From: a virus
DNA length: 26,966 nt
Strand: one strand, 5' to 3'
IMG/VR virus record: IMGVR_UViG_3300025736_000159
Location: 1 to 26,966 of that record
Part shown: positions 1 through 10,000 of the stretch, one piece after another
Numbering within the stretch: the first letter of the stretch is position 1
How the letters are laid out: each line of letters begins with the position of its first letter
The notes under the pieces: model-generated
The model's input: the letters and a program-made list of their open reading frames with translations, nothing else
What the model was told of the DNA's origin: nothing
The model's database searches: none
Translations under genes and position numbers: made by a program

Positions 1-357
1 GATACCGGTGCCGCATGGGGATTACATGATTTCTATCGTTTTGGACGTACCCAGGATAATACTAAGATACTTACATCAGGGACATCACATCATTGTGACT
101 CTTATTATTATGGCTATCTCTTTGGGGAGATAGATATAAACCTTAATTTTACAGGGAAAATATACGACAATCTATGGGTAGGTGCCTTTGGTGGGTGGGG
201 GTGGACATGGGGTATAGACCGTGCGGGGTATATTTATGTAACTATAAAGAGGGGATACGAAAACGAAACAATTGTTAAATTAAACCCAAACTATTCTGCA
301 GCTTGTCAGTATATGAATATCCAGTTTACATGTGCCCCCATAGTGGTGGTTACATGA
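1..357 (+). CDS. C-terminal part of an unidentified virion-region protein (5' truncated)
   Basis: Frame 1 is open from the first base to a TGA at 355-357, giving 118 residues without a start, so the gene begins outside the window. The visible part is rich in Gly, Tyr, Trp and Asn, with a WVGAFGGWGWTWG-like stretch around residues 60-75 followed by a strand-like IYVTIKRG segment. This suggests a beta-rich fold, possibly the end of a tail or fibre protein. It is the first gene of a rightward virion block and its end overlaps the start of the next gene. I do not recognise a family; the tail-protein idea rests only on location and composition. Confidence 0.55.
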   Translation, partial: DTGAAWGLHDFYRFGRTQDNTKILTSGTSHHCDSYYYGYLFGEIDINLNFTGKIYDNLWVGAFGGWGWTWGIDRAGYIYVTIKRGYENETIVKLNPNYSAACQYMNIQFTCAPIVVVT

Positions 358-761
358 TGAGTTGCAATAAAAAAACAAAACCTGAGTTTACGGATGAGCA
401 GCTTGCTGAGTGTCGGGATGGATGCCTAAAATTGGCCTCCGATAACAGGTGGTGTGGTCAGTTTGGTTGCTACATAGATAAAAAGGAAGCTAAGCCACGG
501 ATTATTCAGCCCCAGATTATTAAGCCACCTACGATGGTGCAGATGGCTAAGCACTTTACGATGGCGATGGCTAAGTGGAGTGGCAGTGGGTTTAAGCTGG
601 TTGATAAGGATACGTATTTCTTGCGTAGGGAGCGATGCAGTTTGTGTACAGATAAAAAAGATTGCCCTATATGTGGGTGTAAACTGTGGGCTAAGGCAGC
701 GTTAGCCACTGAGGAATGCCCGAAGGGTTATTGGAGTGACCATGCCTGTAAAAACAAGTAG
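330..761 (+). CDS. Small cysteine-rich probable zinc-binding phage protein
   Basis: Encodes about 143 residues from ATG 330. Two cysteine clusters are visible. The N-terminal one is CPH..., a Cys ten residues later, then C-R-D-G-C. The C-terminal one is CSLC, CPICGC and a final ECPKGYW. These look like two zinc-binding units, and small Cys-rich proteins of this style are common next to phage structural genes. The start is uncertain. ATG 354/357 overlaps the upstream stop as ATGATGA but would drop the first Cys of the N-terminal cluster. A TTG at 303 is also in frame. I chose 330 because it keeps that cluster. The 3' end overlaps the next gene by 20 bases. Function unknown. Confidence 0.75.
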   Translation: MCPHSGGYMMSCNKKTKPEFTDEQLAECRDGCLKLASDNRWCGQFGCYIDKKEAKPRIIQPQIIKPPTMVQMAKHFTMAMAKWSGSGFKLVDKDTYFLRRERCSLCTDKKDCPICGCKLWAKAALATEECPKGYWSDHACKNK

Positions 762-3078
762 AGACTATATACAATATAATTTTCCAGGGCCTCACATGAA
801 TCGTGGTGCGGCCTACACCAAGATAATGCCCGGTTCGTGTGGACGCGTAGTTGGGGCTGACTGTAGATACGGGGAGGGTATCCGTAAGTTCTACGGGATG
901 AAGTTGCTGGTAGACCTCGACGGTGAGTCCGGACTGGGTGACATAGATGCCTATTCTGGCCCGAGTTTTATGCAGGCAGTGACTTTCCAGAAGCGAGGTA
1001 CTGTTACCACGTATCGTGGCTTCGTAATCAGGTGGGACGCGATAGATAGTCTGACCGACCAGCAGGTTGATCTGGTGTATACTGATGATAATGGAGCCAC
1101 CTGGGCAAGAGAAAATATATGGGCCACAGGTAGTGGGATTACCAGTACGGTGGCGATGCAGTGTGCCGAGACCGGGGATTTCCTGATGATCGCCATCGAG
1201 GGGCAGTCCTGTAAGACGGTGTATTGGGATACTTCTGGAACCCCGGCACTGACGGTGGTGGATTCAGGAGCTGGTGCTTTTACGACGTCGCTACCAGAAA
1301 TCACGTATGCACCAGGGAGTGCTCCGGTGGCGGTAGCTTCAGATGATGGATATTATCTACGGTTAGGAGGTACTTATCAGTTTGCGTACCGATTTTATAG
1401 TTCCACCCGAAATGTGTACAGTGCCATGAGTACGATACATACGACGGTTGAAGACACAAACAGCTATAGTAAGTATCATATTGAATTTCCAGACAGTAGT
1501 GCATCCTTTACATACACTGATAGTGGTGCAGGGTTCGCTGATTTGTTTGATACGCTGCAGGTGTTCAGATCGGTCAATATAGCGGGTTCTACCTCGGCGG
1601 GGGCATTATTGTATCTTGATACGGAGCTAACACAGGCAGGAGTAACCACTCCGGATCTGAGTGATGACTCTAATCCGTGGACTGATGTGAGTAAGTGGAA
1701 TGCTCTGACGTTGGATGTGGGGAGGATACCCGATGAGGCATTATTTTTTCAAGAGACATATAATCCGGAGACGGACATAATGAAGGCGGTGCCTGAGTCG
1801 GGGGCTATCGGTAGGTATCAGGGGATAACGCTGATAGCACAGGCTGCTACGGATGAGGGGGGGTTTAATACGCTGCACTCGGCTGCGGATCAGTTGTCGC
1901 CAGAGTATTTTAACAGTTATAACGAGTACCAGGCAGATACTATGGATGGGGTGCCCTTGAACTATGTGAATGGGGCCGATTCGTGCTATATTATGGCAAC
2001 CAGCTCGATAGTACAGGTGAATAAGAAATCAGATACTCAGCCGCTTAAGTTTACCAAGATGCACCTGAGGCGGGGAATCGTAGCTAAGGAGGCCGCCCAT
2101 TCGGTGGGTAACAGTATCGTGATGCTTAGCGGGCTGGGTTTTATGCTGCTTGATGGTACCCGCGGGAATGCGGCACAGATAACCGCTGCTGACCGGGTGG
2201 TATTTGGAGATTGGGCAAGCGACCTGGCTAAGGTTAAGAGTGCCTATGATGCCAGGATGAATACAAGCTATTTTCTTAATCCAGATGATGACGAGATACT
2301 GCAGATAGGCCACTCCACACAGTCGGTGTCTATGCTGGAGGGTGCTAATTTTGTAACAGTATCCAGTACGATAGATATAGTGGATGAGGACATGCAGAGG
2401 GCCTACTTTATTACCGAAACCGGATTGATCGTGTATCCTGACGCCAACACGGCAGGCTCCGGAACCATGTGGGCCCTGGACGATGATGGGGCGGGCGAGT
2501 ATACATTTAACGGGGCAACTACAAATGTAGGTACGGATAATGTGATAGATACAGGTGCAACCTTTAGTGACGATATGATCGGTGCCCTGGTGTACATGAC
2601 AAGCGGAGACAATGCCGGAGAGTCCCGCGTGATAGAATCGTTTAAGGGAACTACGATGGTACTGGTGACTGCGTTTGATAATCAGATTGCGATAGGCGAT
2701 ACGTATGCAGTTAGCCCTGTACCATTTAAAGTTAGAATGTGGCCCCTCCGGGATAATGACCCACGGGTTGCGGTATACAGATTCAAACGGTGGAACATGA
2801 CTTCGATAACCCTTGAAGTAATCGACCAGTCCGGCTTCACAAACCTATCTAATAATAAGTTCAGACTCTCAGGATACCGAAACGGATCATCTAACCTGTC
2901 CAACTCTTCATCGTACGTCGCGGCGGACACTAATCCCGCGGATATGTCTGAAAGTATTAATATAGATGGAATAGTAGTAGAACCATATATAGAACAAATA
3001 TCAGTCGGTACAGGTTTTGAGTTGACAAGAGCCGAAGTAGGTGTTACAATAACTGAGAGTAGAAATGCTGCTGATTAG
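742..3078 (+). CDS. Putative tail nozzle / tail tubular protein B-like structural protein
   Basis: Encodes 778 residues. ATG 742 is chosen because GGAG at 733-736 lies five bases upstream; a GTG at 736 is the alternative. The protein is almost wholly beta-rich. It has a segment around residues 210-240 resembling the fibronectin-like part of tail tubular B / P22 gp10 type proteins, then repeats with L-x-V-F-R and D-G-T-R-G turns, as in a beta-propeller. Around residues 600-660 is a small domain reading DTGATFS..GALVY...SGDNAGESRVI, a module I know from several phage structural proteins. Size, composition and position just before ejection-type genes fit the podoviral nozzle that closes the tail channel. 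It could also be another large tail-hub protein; assignment is by pattern, not alignment. Confidence 0.6.
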   Translation: MPVKTSRDYIQYNFPGPHMNRGAAYTKIMPGSCGRVVGADCRYGEGIRKFYGMKLLVDLDGESGLGDIDAYSGPSFMQAVTFQKRGTVTTYRGFVIRWDAIDSLTDQQVDLVYTDDNGATWARENIWATGSGITSTVAMQCAETGDFLMIAIEGQSCKTVYWDTSGTPALTVVDSGAGAFTTSLPEITYAPGSAPVAVASDDGYYLRLGGTYQFAYRFYSSTRNVYSAMSTIHTTVEDTNSYSKYHIEFPDSSASFTYTDSGAGFADLFDTLQVFRSVNIAGSTSAGALLYLDTELTQAGVTTPDLSDDSNPWTDVSKWNALTLDVGRIPDEALFFQETYNPETDIMKAVPESGAIGRYQGITLIAQAATDEGGFNTLHSAADQLSPEYFNSYNEYQADTMDGVPLNYVNGADSCYIMATSSIVQVNKKSDTQPLKFTKMHLRRGIVAKEAAHSVGNSIVMLSGLGFMLLDGTRGNAAQITAADRVVFGDWASDLAKVKSAYDARMNTSYFLNPDDDEILQIGHSTQSVSMLEGANFVTVSSTIDIVDEDMQRAYFITETGLIVYPDANTAGSGTMWALDDDGAGEYTFNGATTNVGTDNVIDTGATFSDDMIGALVYMTSGDNAGESRVIESFKGTTMVLVTAFDNQIAIGDTYAVSPVPFKVRMWPLRDNDPRVAVYRFKRWNMTSITLEVIDQSGFTNLSNNKFRLSGYRNGSSNLSNSSSYVAADTNPADMSESINIDGIVVEPYIEQISVGTGFELTRAEVGVTITESRNAAD
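2895..2904 (-). repeat. Dispersed GTTGGACAGG element, copy in nozzle gene
   Basis: Exact 10-base match on the minus strand, antisense to its gene. The wider 16-base context (AACCTGTCCAACTCTT on the plus strand, 2893-2908) is identical at 10771 and 21265. Confidence 0.75.
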
Positions 3079-3092
3079 AAAGGAAGTTGATT

Positions 3093-4451
3093 ATGGCAAA
3101 GTTGGTAAGGCCTTACGATTTTGATACTGATGCTGCTGACCCCTATAATAAGCTTCTCCGTGAAGCTGTTAGTAGAGATACAGCAAGTACTGTGTCCAGT
3201 AGTCCTGGTTTGACTCGTCAAGCTATGGGTGGAAAACCAGGCGGAGGTACTGTAATGATGGGTGGGGGTGGCCCAAGAATAACACCCCAAATAAAAGCGG
3301 GGCAGGATAAACTTACCGATATGGGAAAGGCTTATGACGTTCCCGGTATAGAATCTTTGATGCAAACCATGACCTCACCTAAGAGTCAGGCTATGGCTGG
3401 AGCGGCCCTTACTGATTTTGGTGCTCAAAAGAAGGCTATGAGTAATCAGCAGGCTGAAAACGAGCAGATACTCAGTGCGATCACCGAAAAGACCCGGAAT
3501 TATCAGGAGGGCCTGCAGGAGGCCGAAGTTGATATGGAAAAGACTACGGAGCGTATGTCCGAGAGGTGGGAAAATGTTGAGGCAAAGGCCGATGAGTATG
3601 TGCAGAATACGTATGATCGTAATGTGGAGATGTTCGATAGGCTTGATACGCTTAGTGATGAGTTGACCGAGAGTAGGAATAGTGCTAAGGCACACGATAT
3701 GCAGGTGGCAATACAATCTACTATTGGGGCAATGACACGACAGGAAAAAGATATTGCCTGGAGGTACGGTAAAGATAGTGCTGAGTATCAGGCGTTCAAG
3801 GGTCAACAACACCAATCATTAGCTGTGATGAGTAGTAATATTGCAGCTAAATATCAACAGTTCGCCGAGCAGGCGGCTCAGCTTCGTCAGCAGTTGACCG
3901 CTGAGGTTGGCACCAAGATGGCGATGTACTCGAATTTTGCCGAACAGAATGCTCTGGAGACGGCTAAGCTGCGGGCCAATTCCGAAATACAATGGGAATT
4001 AAAACTATCACAACAGAAGGTTGCTCTCAGGCAGCTTGACCTGGCGGGCGAAGAGAATTTGTCTAAATGGTATAATGCTATGCCTGAGCTGACAATGAAC
4101 TATTCCGGGTTAACGGCTTTGCTGGCTAACATGGCATCTGGTCGCAGCTATGCTAGTGTATCAGCTGGTGGGGTTAGCGGCTCCGATGGTGGAGGTAGAG
4201 TTGGACAGGAGGGGTCGTCTGATGGTAGTTCGAGTGGTGGTACGGCGAGTGCGAAGACGAAGTCTGATTCGAGTACGGGGGGTAGTCGGCCCTCTGCTGC
4301 AGAGCGTAGAGCTACTGCGTCAGATCGTACTATAGAGGTTAACCGGAGACGCCAAGCAGCTGCGGGGGCTCGCACAAAAGATACACGTGAGAGAATTATA
4401 ACTCGACCTGCTGGGGATATGCCAAATAGGTATAGTAACCAGTATGCTTAG
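3093..4451 (+). CDS. Coiled-coil internal virion (ejection-type) protein
   Basis: Encodes 452 residues from ATG 3093, preceded by AAAGGAAG at 3079-3086; a TTG at 3087 is less likely. Residues 1-70 are Gly/Met-rich and probably disordered. Residues about 110-330 are heptad-like, Gln/Glu/Ala-rich helices typical of a long coiled coil. Residues 345-400 form a Ser/Gly linker, and the tail is Arg-rich. No enzymatic motif is visible. It follows the nozzle gene and precedes four more genes of the same style, matching the internal-virion cluster of podoviruses whose products enter the host envelope with the DNA. That role is inferred from context and composition. Confidence 0.6.
   Translation: MAKLVRPYDFDTDAADPYNKLLREAVSRDTASTVSSSPGLTRQAMGGKPGGGTVMMGGGGPRITPQIKAGQDKLTDMGKAYDVPGIESLMQTMTSPKSQAMAGAALTDFGAQKKAMSNQQAENEQILSAITEKTRNYQEGLQEAEVDMEKTTERMSERWENVEAKADEYVQNTYDRNVEMFDRLDTLSDELTESRNSAKAHDMQVAIQSTIGAMTRQEKDIAWRYGKDSAEYQAFKGQQHQSLAVMSSNIAAKYQQFAEQAAQLRQQLTAEVGTKMAMYSNFAEQNALETAKLRANSEIQWELKLSQQKVALRQLDLAGEENLSKWYNAMPELTMNYSGLTALLANMASGRSYASVSAGGVSGSDGGGRVGQEGSSDGSSSGGTASAKTKSDSSTGGSRPSAAERRATASDRTIEVNRRRQAAAGARTKDTRERIITRPAGDMPNRYSNQYA
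4200..4209 (+). repeat. Dispersed GTTGGACAGG element, copy in coiled-coil protein gene
   Basis: Exact 10-base match, preceded by GA as in most other copies (GAGTTGGACAGG), sense to its gene, in a Ser/Gly linker region. Confidence 0.7.
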
Positions 4452-4475
4452 TGATTGATGTGATTGGAGATTATT

Positions 4476-5849
4476 ATGGGTTTAGCTAATGAAATGCGTA
4501 CGGGGATGACACCGCTTCAGTTTGGGGCTCCCGATCCTACGATGGTGGCCAGTGTTGCTCAGGATAAGCAAAGGGCCCATGAGACTGGGATGCAGCGTTC
4601 CTCTAACGAGGCGGGAATGCAGCGGGCTCAGTTGCAGGCTGTAACGCAGCAGGATATTACTGATCGTCAAATAGAAGCTCAAACTGAGAATAATAAGCTG
4701 CTTGACCTCAGCCGAAGAAATGAGGAGGAGGGGCGTACGGCTCGGGCTAATGCTACGCTGGAGTTCCAGCAGAAGGTATTTACTTCTGAGAAGGAACGGG
4801 CCGCAGCCGCACGAGAGCTAGCTATGGATATAGCAACAGTGAATGCTGCACAATTAAATCGTAGTCAAAATCGTAATCTCGCGTTCGAGCTAAAAAAGTT
4901 GAAATTTGAGGCTCGGTCGAACTTGCAGAAAAGAAACGGCCAAAATGAGATTATTAAAGGGACGGTGGAACAGAACCAACGTAATAAGGATTTTGAAAAC
5001 AATAAGGTTAATTATCAGGGTTTGGTTGGGGAGGCACTGCCTGATTTTCTCACTATGAATAGATTGATGGAGGATAAGAGTAAGTGGGAGAAGGAGACGG
5101 CTGAAATGGAAGAGGAAGGGGCTACTATCTGGGGTACGTTTAAGTCTGGGTTGCCTGGTGGTAAGGAGAGAATAGACAGGCAATTGGCTAAGGAACCAGA
5201 AGGTAAATTGGTAGCATTTGATCCATTAAAAGGAGCATCCGTTGAACTGTCCAAGATACTTGGGGATAAGCTGCCTATTTCGTTCAATCAGTTGGCTGGT
5301 CCTCAGGGTGAGAAGCTACTGAGTGCGGCGATTGTGGAGGGTAAACTTACTGGAGAGGGACTGACTAGTCTGCGGGAGTTGATAGAGGGGTCGTTTCTGG
5401 CTCTTGACGCTCATAGTGATAGGGTTGGTATGACTCCGACTGGAGGGGTTAAGGTGCGGGAGTTTTATGACACACACATGTCGCCAGCTATTAGTAAGTT
5501 GTCACGTATTAAAATAACCCTGGCACAATTGGGCGATAGTGATAATAAAGATGTAGCTACAGCAGCGAAATATGCTATGGGTACGGCTGCTGCTGATATT
5601 AGCTCCCGATTGGAGAAATACACTAATATGCAGGCTGATCCTATGGCTAATCTGGATTTATTATTCAAGGAATTAGGGACTGATAAGTACGTACCTATCC
5701 CTAATCCAAATAACAGTAGTTTTATTGCCAATGCTAATGAGCAGGGTGCAATGCAGCAGGCCGCTTATCTTCTTTTGCTTCAGGGCATGGATACACAGGT
5801 TGAAGTTATTGAGTCAATAGGTTCAGGTGCGAATAAAAATATAGAATAA
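4476..5849 (+). CDS. Coiled-coil internal virion-type protein
   Basis: Encodes 457 residues from ATG 4476, with TTGGAG at 4464-4469 as ribosome binding site; a TTG at 4464 is rejected because it would remove that site. Residues about 20-180 are Gln/Glu/Arg/Asn-rich helix with many GMQR and QAQ-type repeats, predicting an extended coiled coil. The C-terminal half is mixed helical, including a hydrophobic-rich stretch around residues 260-320. No membrane segment or catalytic motif is visible. It probably assembles with the preceding coiled-coil protein inside the capsid or tail. I do not recognise a named family. Confidence 0.58.
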   Translation: MGLANEMRTGMTPLQFGAPDPTMVASVAQDKQRAHETGMQRSSNEAGMQRAQLQAVTQQDITDRQIEAQTENNKLLDLSRRNEEEGRTARANATLEFQQKVFTSEKERAAAARELAMDIATVNAAQLNRSQNRNLAFELKKLKFEARSNLQKRNGQNEIIKGTVEQNQRNKDFENNKVNYQGLVGEALPDFLTMNRLMEDKSKWEKETAEMEEEGATIWGTFKSGLPGGKERIDRQLAKEPEGKLVAFDPLKGASVELSKILGDKLPISFNQLAGPQGEKLLSAAIVEGKLTGEGLTSLRELIEGSFLALDAHSDRVGMTPTGGVKVREFYDTHMSPAISKLSRIKITLAQLGDSDNKDVATAAKYAMGTAAADISSRLEKYTNMQADPMANLDLLFKELGTDKYVPIPNPNNSSFIANANEQGAMQQAAYLLLLQGMDTQVEVIESIGSGANKNIE

Positions 5850-5859
5850 GGAGTTTATT

Positions 5860-6282
5860 ATGTTTCAACTATTAGGTATCATTGACCCTATAAGTCAAAT
5901 TCTTATGGCTATTGCCGGGGGTATGGTAATGAGCAAGGGTATCGGGCTTTTTGGGAAAACAGGTGAACGGGCTCATGCGGAGAAGATGCAGGGCAAGGCC
6001 GATGAAGCGAGCAGAATGCAGTTCGAGGCTATGAGTAGGATGTCTCAGGCCGCTGGCACCAGAGCGGAGAAGGTACAAGCACTGAATATTAAGACCGGGC
6101 GGGAAGATAGGACTTCCGAGCAGGAGTTTCAGCTATTGAGAGATATGCTTAGTAGGGATCAGAATACTTCGGATAAACAGATGGCTATGGTAATGGCTAT
6201 GTTGGGAAATGCAGGCAGACCCCCGGCAAGCGTTGGTGGTAACCTGGCTAACAACCCGTCATTATTGGCTTTAATGAGATAA
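5860..6282 (+). CDS. Small virion-module protein with N-terminal membrane segment
   Basis: Encodes 140 residues from ATG 5860, with AAGGAG at 5848-5853. Residues 5-30 form one hydrophobic Gly/Met/Ile-rich segment with a GGMVMSKG turn, consistent with a transmembrane helix. Residues 35-110 are a charged, Met/Gln-rich amphipathic helix, and the end is a short flexible tail. The design of one membrane helix plus coiled coil, placed among ejection-type genes, fits a small internal virion protein that inserts in the host membrane during DNA entry. T7 gp14 is a functional analogue at most. It is cotranscribed with its neighbours, with gaps of 10 and 12 bases. Confidence 0.58.
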   Translation: MFQLLGIIDPISQILMAIAGGMVMSKGIGLFGKTGERAHAEKMQGKADEASRMQFEAMSRMSQAAGTRAEKVQALNIKTGREDRTSEQEFQLLRDMLSRDQNTSDKQMAMVMAMLGNAGRPPASVGGNLANNPSLLALMR

Positions 6283-6294
6283 AGGGATAGACAA

Positions 6295-7092
6295 ATGGCA
6301 AGCAACCAATCACTTGAAACTTTAATTAAACAGATTATGAACTTAGCCCGACAGACAGGTAGGGGGGGTAATCCTGTATCAGCAAAGGGTATAACTGCGC
6401 TCATCCGAAATGCAACAGTTAGTCAGGGAAAAGAAATAGTTATTGCGGCTAAGGTTGCTGAGAATACTATGGGGGAACCCCGCGTCCTGAAAAAACTAAT
6501 TGATAATATTAGGGATATAACAACCCAAACTACAGTAGCTAAGACCGGTTCAAAGTTTGCTGGGGTACGGAACTTAAGCGATCTTAAAGCAACCGTGCAG
6601 GCAGTAGCTTCCGGCACTGCTGGAGGTGTAGGTGTAGGTTCCAGTACTGCAGGTATTACAGGCACCCCACCTATGGGTGGTGGGGTTATAAAAGGGGTGG
6701 CCTCAGAGTTGGATGATGCAGCTAGATTAGCTGCTGGTGGCGTGGATGATGCAGCGGCGGCTGCTGGTGGCGTTAAAGAGATAGGTAGATTGGATAAGAT
6801 TAAGGGTAGTTTCAATAAACTCAAGAAGCCTGGTGGTACGGAGTTAGGTTGGGGGCTTGGTATTGGGTTGTTGTATGAGTTGCTTAGTGGAGGTATGGAT
6901 GTAAAAGGGCAGGCTATGGATAGGGATATTGCGGAGGCTCAGGCTCCGACACCGGAGATGATGTTCAGACAGGCTATGATGCCCGCTGTGCAGGGTGAGT
7001 ATCAGCAGAATCTGGCGATGCTTATGCAACAAATGCAGGGAGAATCGGGAATGCCCCAGGCAGCACGGGGTGAAGAACTTATAGGGGGTTAG
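6295..7092 (+). CDS. Glycine/alanine-rich virion-module protein
   Basis: Encodes 265 residues from ATG 6295, with AAAGGGA at 6281-6287. Residues 1-100 are helical. Residues 105-160 are Gly/Ala/Thr-rich with repeated GGVDDAA-like units. A hydrophobic stretch LGWGLGIGLLYELLSGG around residue 185-200 could insert in a membrane. The end is Met/Gln-rich. No recognised domain. Gene order places it with the ejection-type proteins; it overlaps nothing and is separated from the next ATG by one base, suggesting translational coupling. Function is inferred only from context. Confidence 0.55.
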   Translation: MASNQSLETLIKQIMNLARQTGRGGNPVSAKGITALIRNATVSQGKEIVIAAKVAENTMGEPRVLKKLIDNIRDITTQTTVAKTGSKFAGVRNLSDLKATVQAVASGTAGGVGVGSSTAGITGTPPMGGGVIKGVASELDDAARLAAGGVDDAAAAAGGVKEIGRLDKIKGSFNKLKKPGGTELGWGLGIGLLYELLSGGMDVKGQAMDRDIAEAQAPTPEMMFRQAMMPAVQGEYQQNLAMLMQQMQGESGMPQAARGEELIGG

Positions 7093-7093
7093 A

Positions 7094-10000
7094 ATGGTCA
7101 TAAGCAGGACTATGGTATTTCCCTCTGAGCTGTATGATCGTAGCTCTATTGCTCTGGGTAACATGGCATCAGGAGATATGGGGGCTGCGATGACCGCACT
7201 GATCAGCCCGATGAAGCTGTCTCCGGCGGAGATAAAGTCGATAAGGTCGGCGTTCATGCCCAATGAGGCAGCTAAAAAGAATCCAATTATGGCCACCGCT
7301 ATGGACCTGGCCACAAATCCAATGATTATTATTGGTCTTGCTATGATGCTGGGGCCCTGGGGTAAAATCGCAAACCCTAAACAGCTAAATGCCTTATTAA
7401 AAGAAGGTAAGGGTTTTATCAAGGGCTCCAGTCCTTTCTTGCGTGGTTTGTTTAGTGACTTTACAAACTACCGTAACCTGTGGTACAAGAAGGATTTTCT
7501 ACAGTTGCTGGGTCAACAGACCAACGAGACCATACTGGTGCAGTCGAAGCTGGAGGCTAAGTTTGATGATCTGGTGGCGGTGATGGGCCAGAAGTTAGGT
7601 AGGAAACTGCTTAAGGAAGACTTTATGGCTATAGAGTCCTATGCTCGTGGCTTTAATAAGACAGATAATATATTCAGTGTGAAGTATGGAGATATTCTGG
7701 GCACAAAGGTACCCCTGATGCCTAAGCTGCAGGCTAAGCTGGGCCCGGTAAGATTGGAGGCTGCCAGAAAACTAAAGGCACTGTATGCTGAGGTGGATGG
7801 GCTGATGACTAAGGGGCCTGGATTTGCTGAGCACGGAGGGAGTGCTATGCACGAGATGGAGCTAAAAGGGTTTCTGATGCGATCCGGCACTACAGGGTCT
7901 GATTACTTTCCGGCTCGTGCGACAATCAAGAGTAAAGCACAGGAGTGGCTCAAGCTGAGTAGTGCTGAGCTTAGACGGAGGTATAGGGAAACCCTGAACG
8001 TGGCGTTAGAGGGGAGGACTGCGGGTAGGAGTGCTGCTACTAAGGGGTATTCGATTCCGTTGCAGGCTGACCTGGAGATGATGAAGGATTACTTTGATCC
8101 GGTGCAGTATAAAAAGCTGCTTAGTATTGAGCCCACGAATATTGAGAATGCCCGCAAGGGATTGACTAACCTGACCGATGATATGATTAAGTTCTATGGT
8201 AGGAAAGTAATGCCCAAACCGATCAGTGCAAAGGTCAAAGCACGGGTAGCTTCGCAGTTAAAGGTAGTAGATCAGAAAATAGACGCGATCCGTAATATAG
8301 GCGTAGAACACCATATGCGAGACGTAGGCTCTTTAACACCGGGGAGGACTATAAGTGCGTTAAACAAGGCAAAACTAAGAGCCTTAGCTGCCGAGCGGGA
8401 TACGATTAGGAGTGCTCTTCGTACACCTGGTGGGACGGTTGAGGAGATTGAGGCGGGGTTTGAAGAAGTGATTGAGGGTATAATGAAGCACCTGCATGTA
8501 TTTGAGTCTAAGAGTGAGATCAGAAGTAAGCTGGTGAAGGAACTTGCGGAGGCGGCTAAGTATCGGCCTAAGGATATTAAGGGGTTAGTTGATTTGCTTA
8601 GTGTTGAGGTTGGTTCGGTTCCGCGGTTTGGATTGAGGGCAGATGTTACTATGCCTCGGTTGTTTAAGGCTGTGTCTCCTACACACAACTGGTGGATCAA
8701 AGGGTATGGGCCCACGATGACTAATATCGTTAAGACCGGAGATAAGTGGCAGCAGACAATGTGGGGGGACTATACGGCGGCGATGATGCGGGGGATGATG
8801 AATCCCAAGGAGTTTGCTCGTAATCAGTTTTTCAGGAGTACTACGCGGGCGGCCCAGGAGTTTTTGATCCAGCCCGGTAAAGCTCAGAATTTGATACCTT
8901 CCAGTACGAAGCAGTGGATGATAGATGCGTTGGGCGGTTCGACCGGTAAGCTGTCGGCTACTACGTTTGGCGGAGCACTGGCCTCCAGGATGTATGCTTC
9001 TACGCTGGCTATGAATATGAGTCCGGTTAGTAAGAATCTGCTGCAGAACTATATTACTACGCTGCCTATTGTGGGTGGTAAGTCTATGATGAAAGGGATG
9101 AGCAGGGTTACGGGGGGGCTGGGCAAATTGACTAACTGGCGGGGGGTTAGGGTGCCTGGGACGGGTGAGCTGGCTAAGAGCTTTGAGGAGGCTTTTACGG
9201 TGGTGTTTCCTGAATACACAGGGCAGTTTCCCAGTGAGCGGATCGCACAGGCGATGATGACTGGGGATATAGCTAAGGAAGGACAGATTCTTGGTAAGCT
9301 GGGGGGTATCAGGAAGATAGAGAAGCTTATGATGATGCCGTTCGCGGGGTCTGAAAAGTTCAATAGGTTGTTGGCATTTTACTCGTCGCATGACTGGGCC
9401 ACAAAAGGCGGGCTGGCGGCGGCTGACGCGGCGGGCATGGCTGGGCAATTGACCCGGCTGACTCAATTTTATGGGGGGACGTTGGGTGTTCCTAAGTGGT
9501 TGAGGGGTGTATCGGCTCCTGCAAGGCAGTTTATGCACTTTCCGATGAGATATTTGGAGTTTTTGTATAACTCGTCCAGGATGATGCACCCCGGTGGGCC
9601 GTTGGGTGAGGGGGCCAGGGGGATTACTACTGGTATTATGGGCAGGACGATGGTTGGTTCGGCGGGATTGTATACGGTGGCGAAGAATTTGCTCAATACG
9701 GATGTTAGTGGCGGGTTGGCATTTGCGGCTCTACCTTTTCCTCAGTATGAGAGTTCACCGTTCTATCCGTTTCCGTTGGTTCCACCTGCTATCTCGGCGG
9801 TGGGTGATGTAGCCAAGAGTGTGATGACGGGTAACTATGAGGGGCTTGGGGGAAGGATGGCTGGTATTGCGTTGCCTGGGGGGTTGGCGGCCAGAAGGGC
9901 GTATAGGACGTTTGCACCTAAGTATGCGGGGTATAAGCAGAGGTCGGCAGAAGGTAAGATTCCGGTGTACAATAAGGATGGGGCACTGATCTCGGAGCAG

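Noticed and set aside
8585-9589. 334-codon antisense frame inside the large virion gene
   Set aside because: His/Pro/Arg-rich product typical of the reverse of a GC-skewed coding strand, no ribosome binding site, opposite to a convincing gene.
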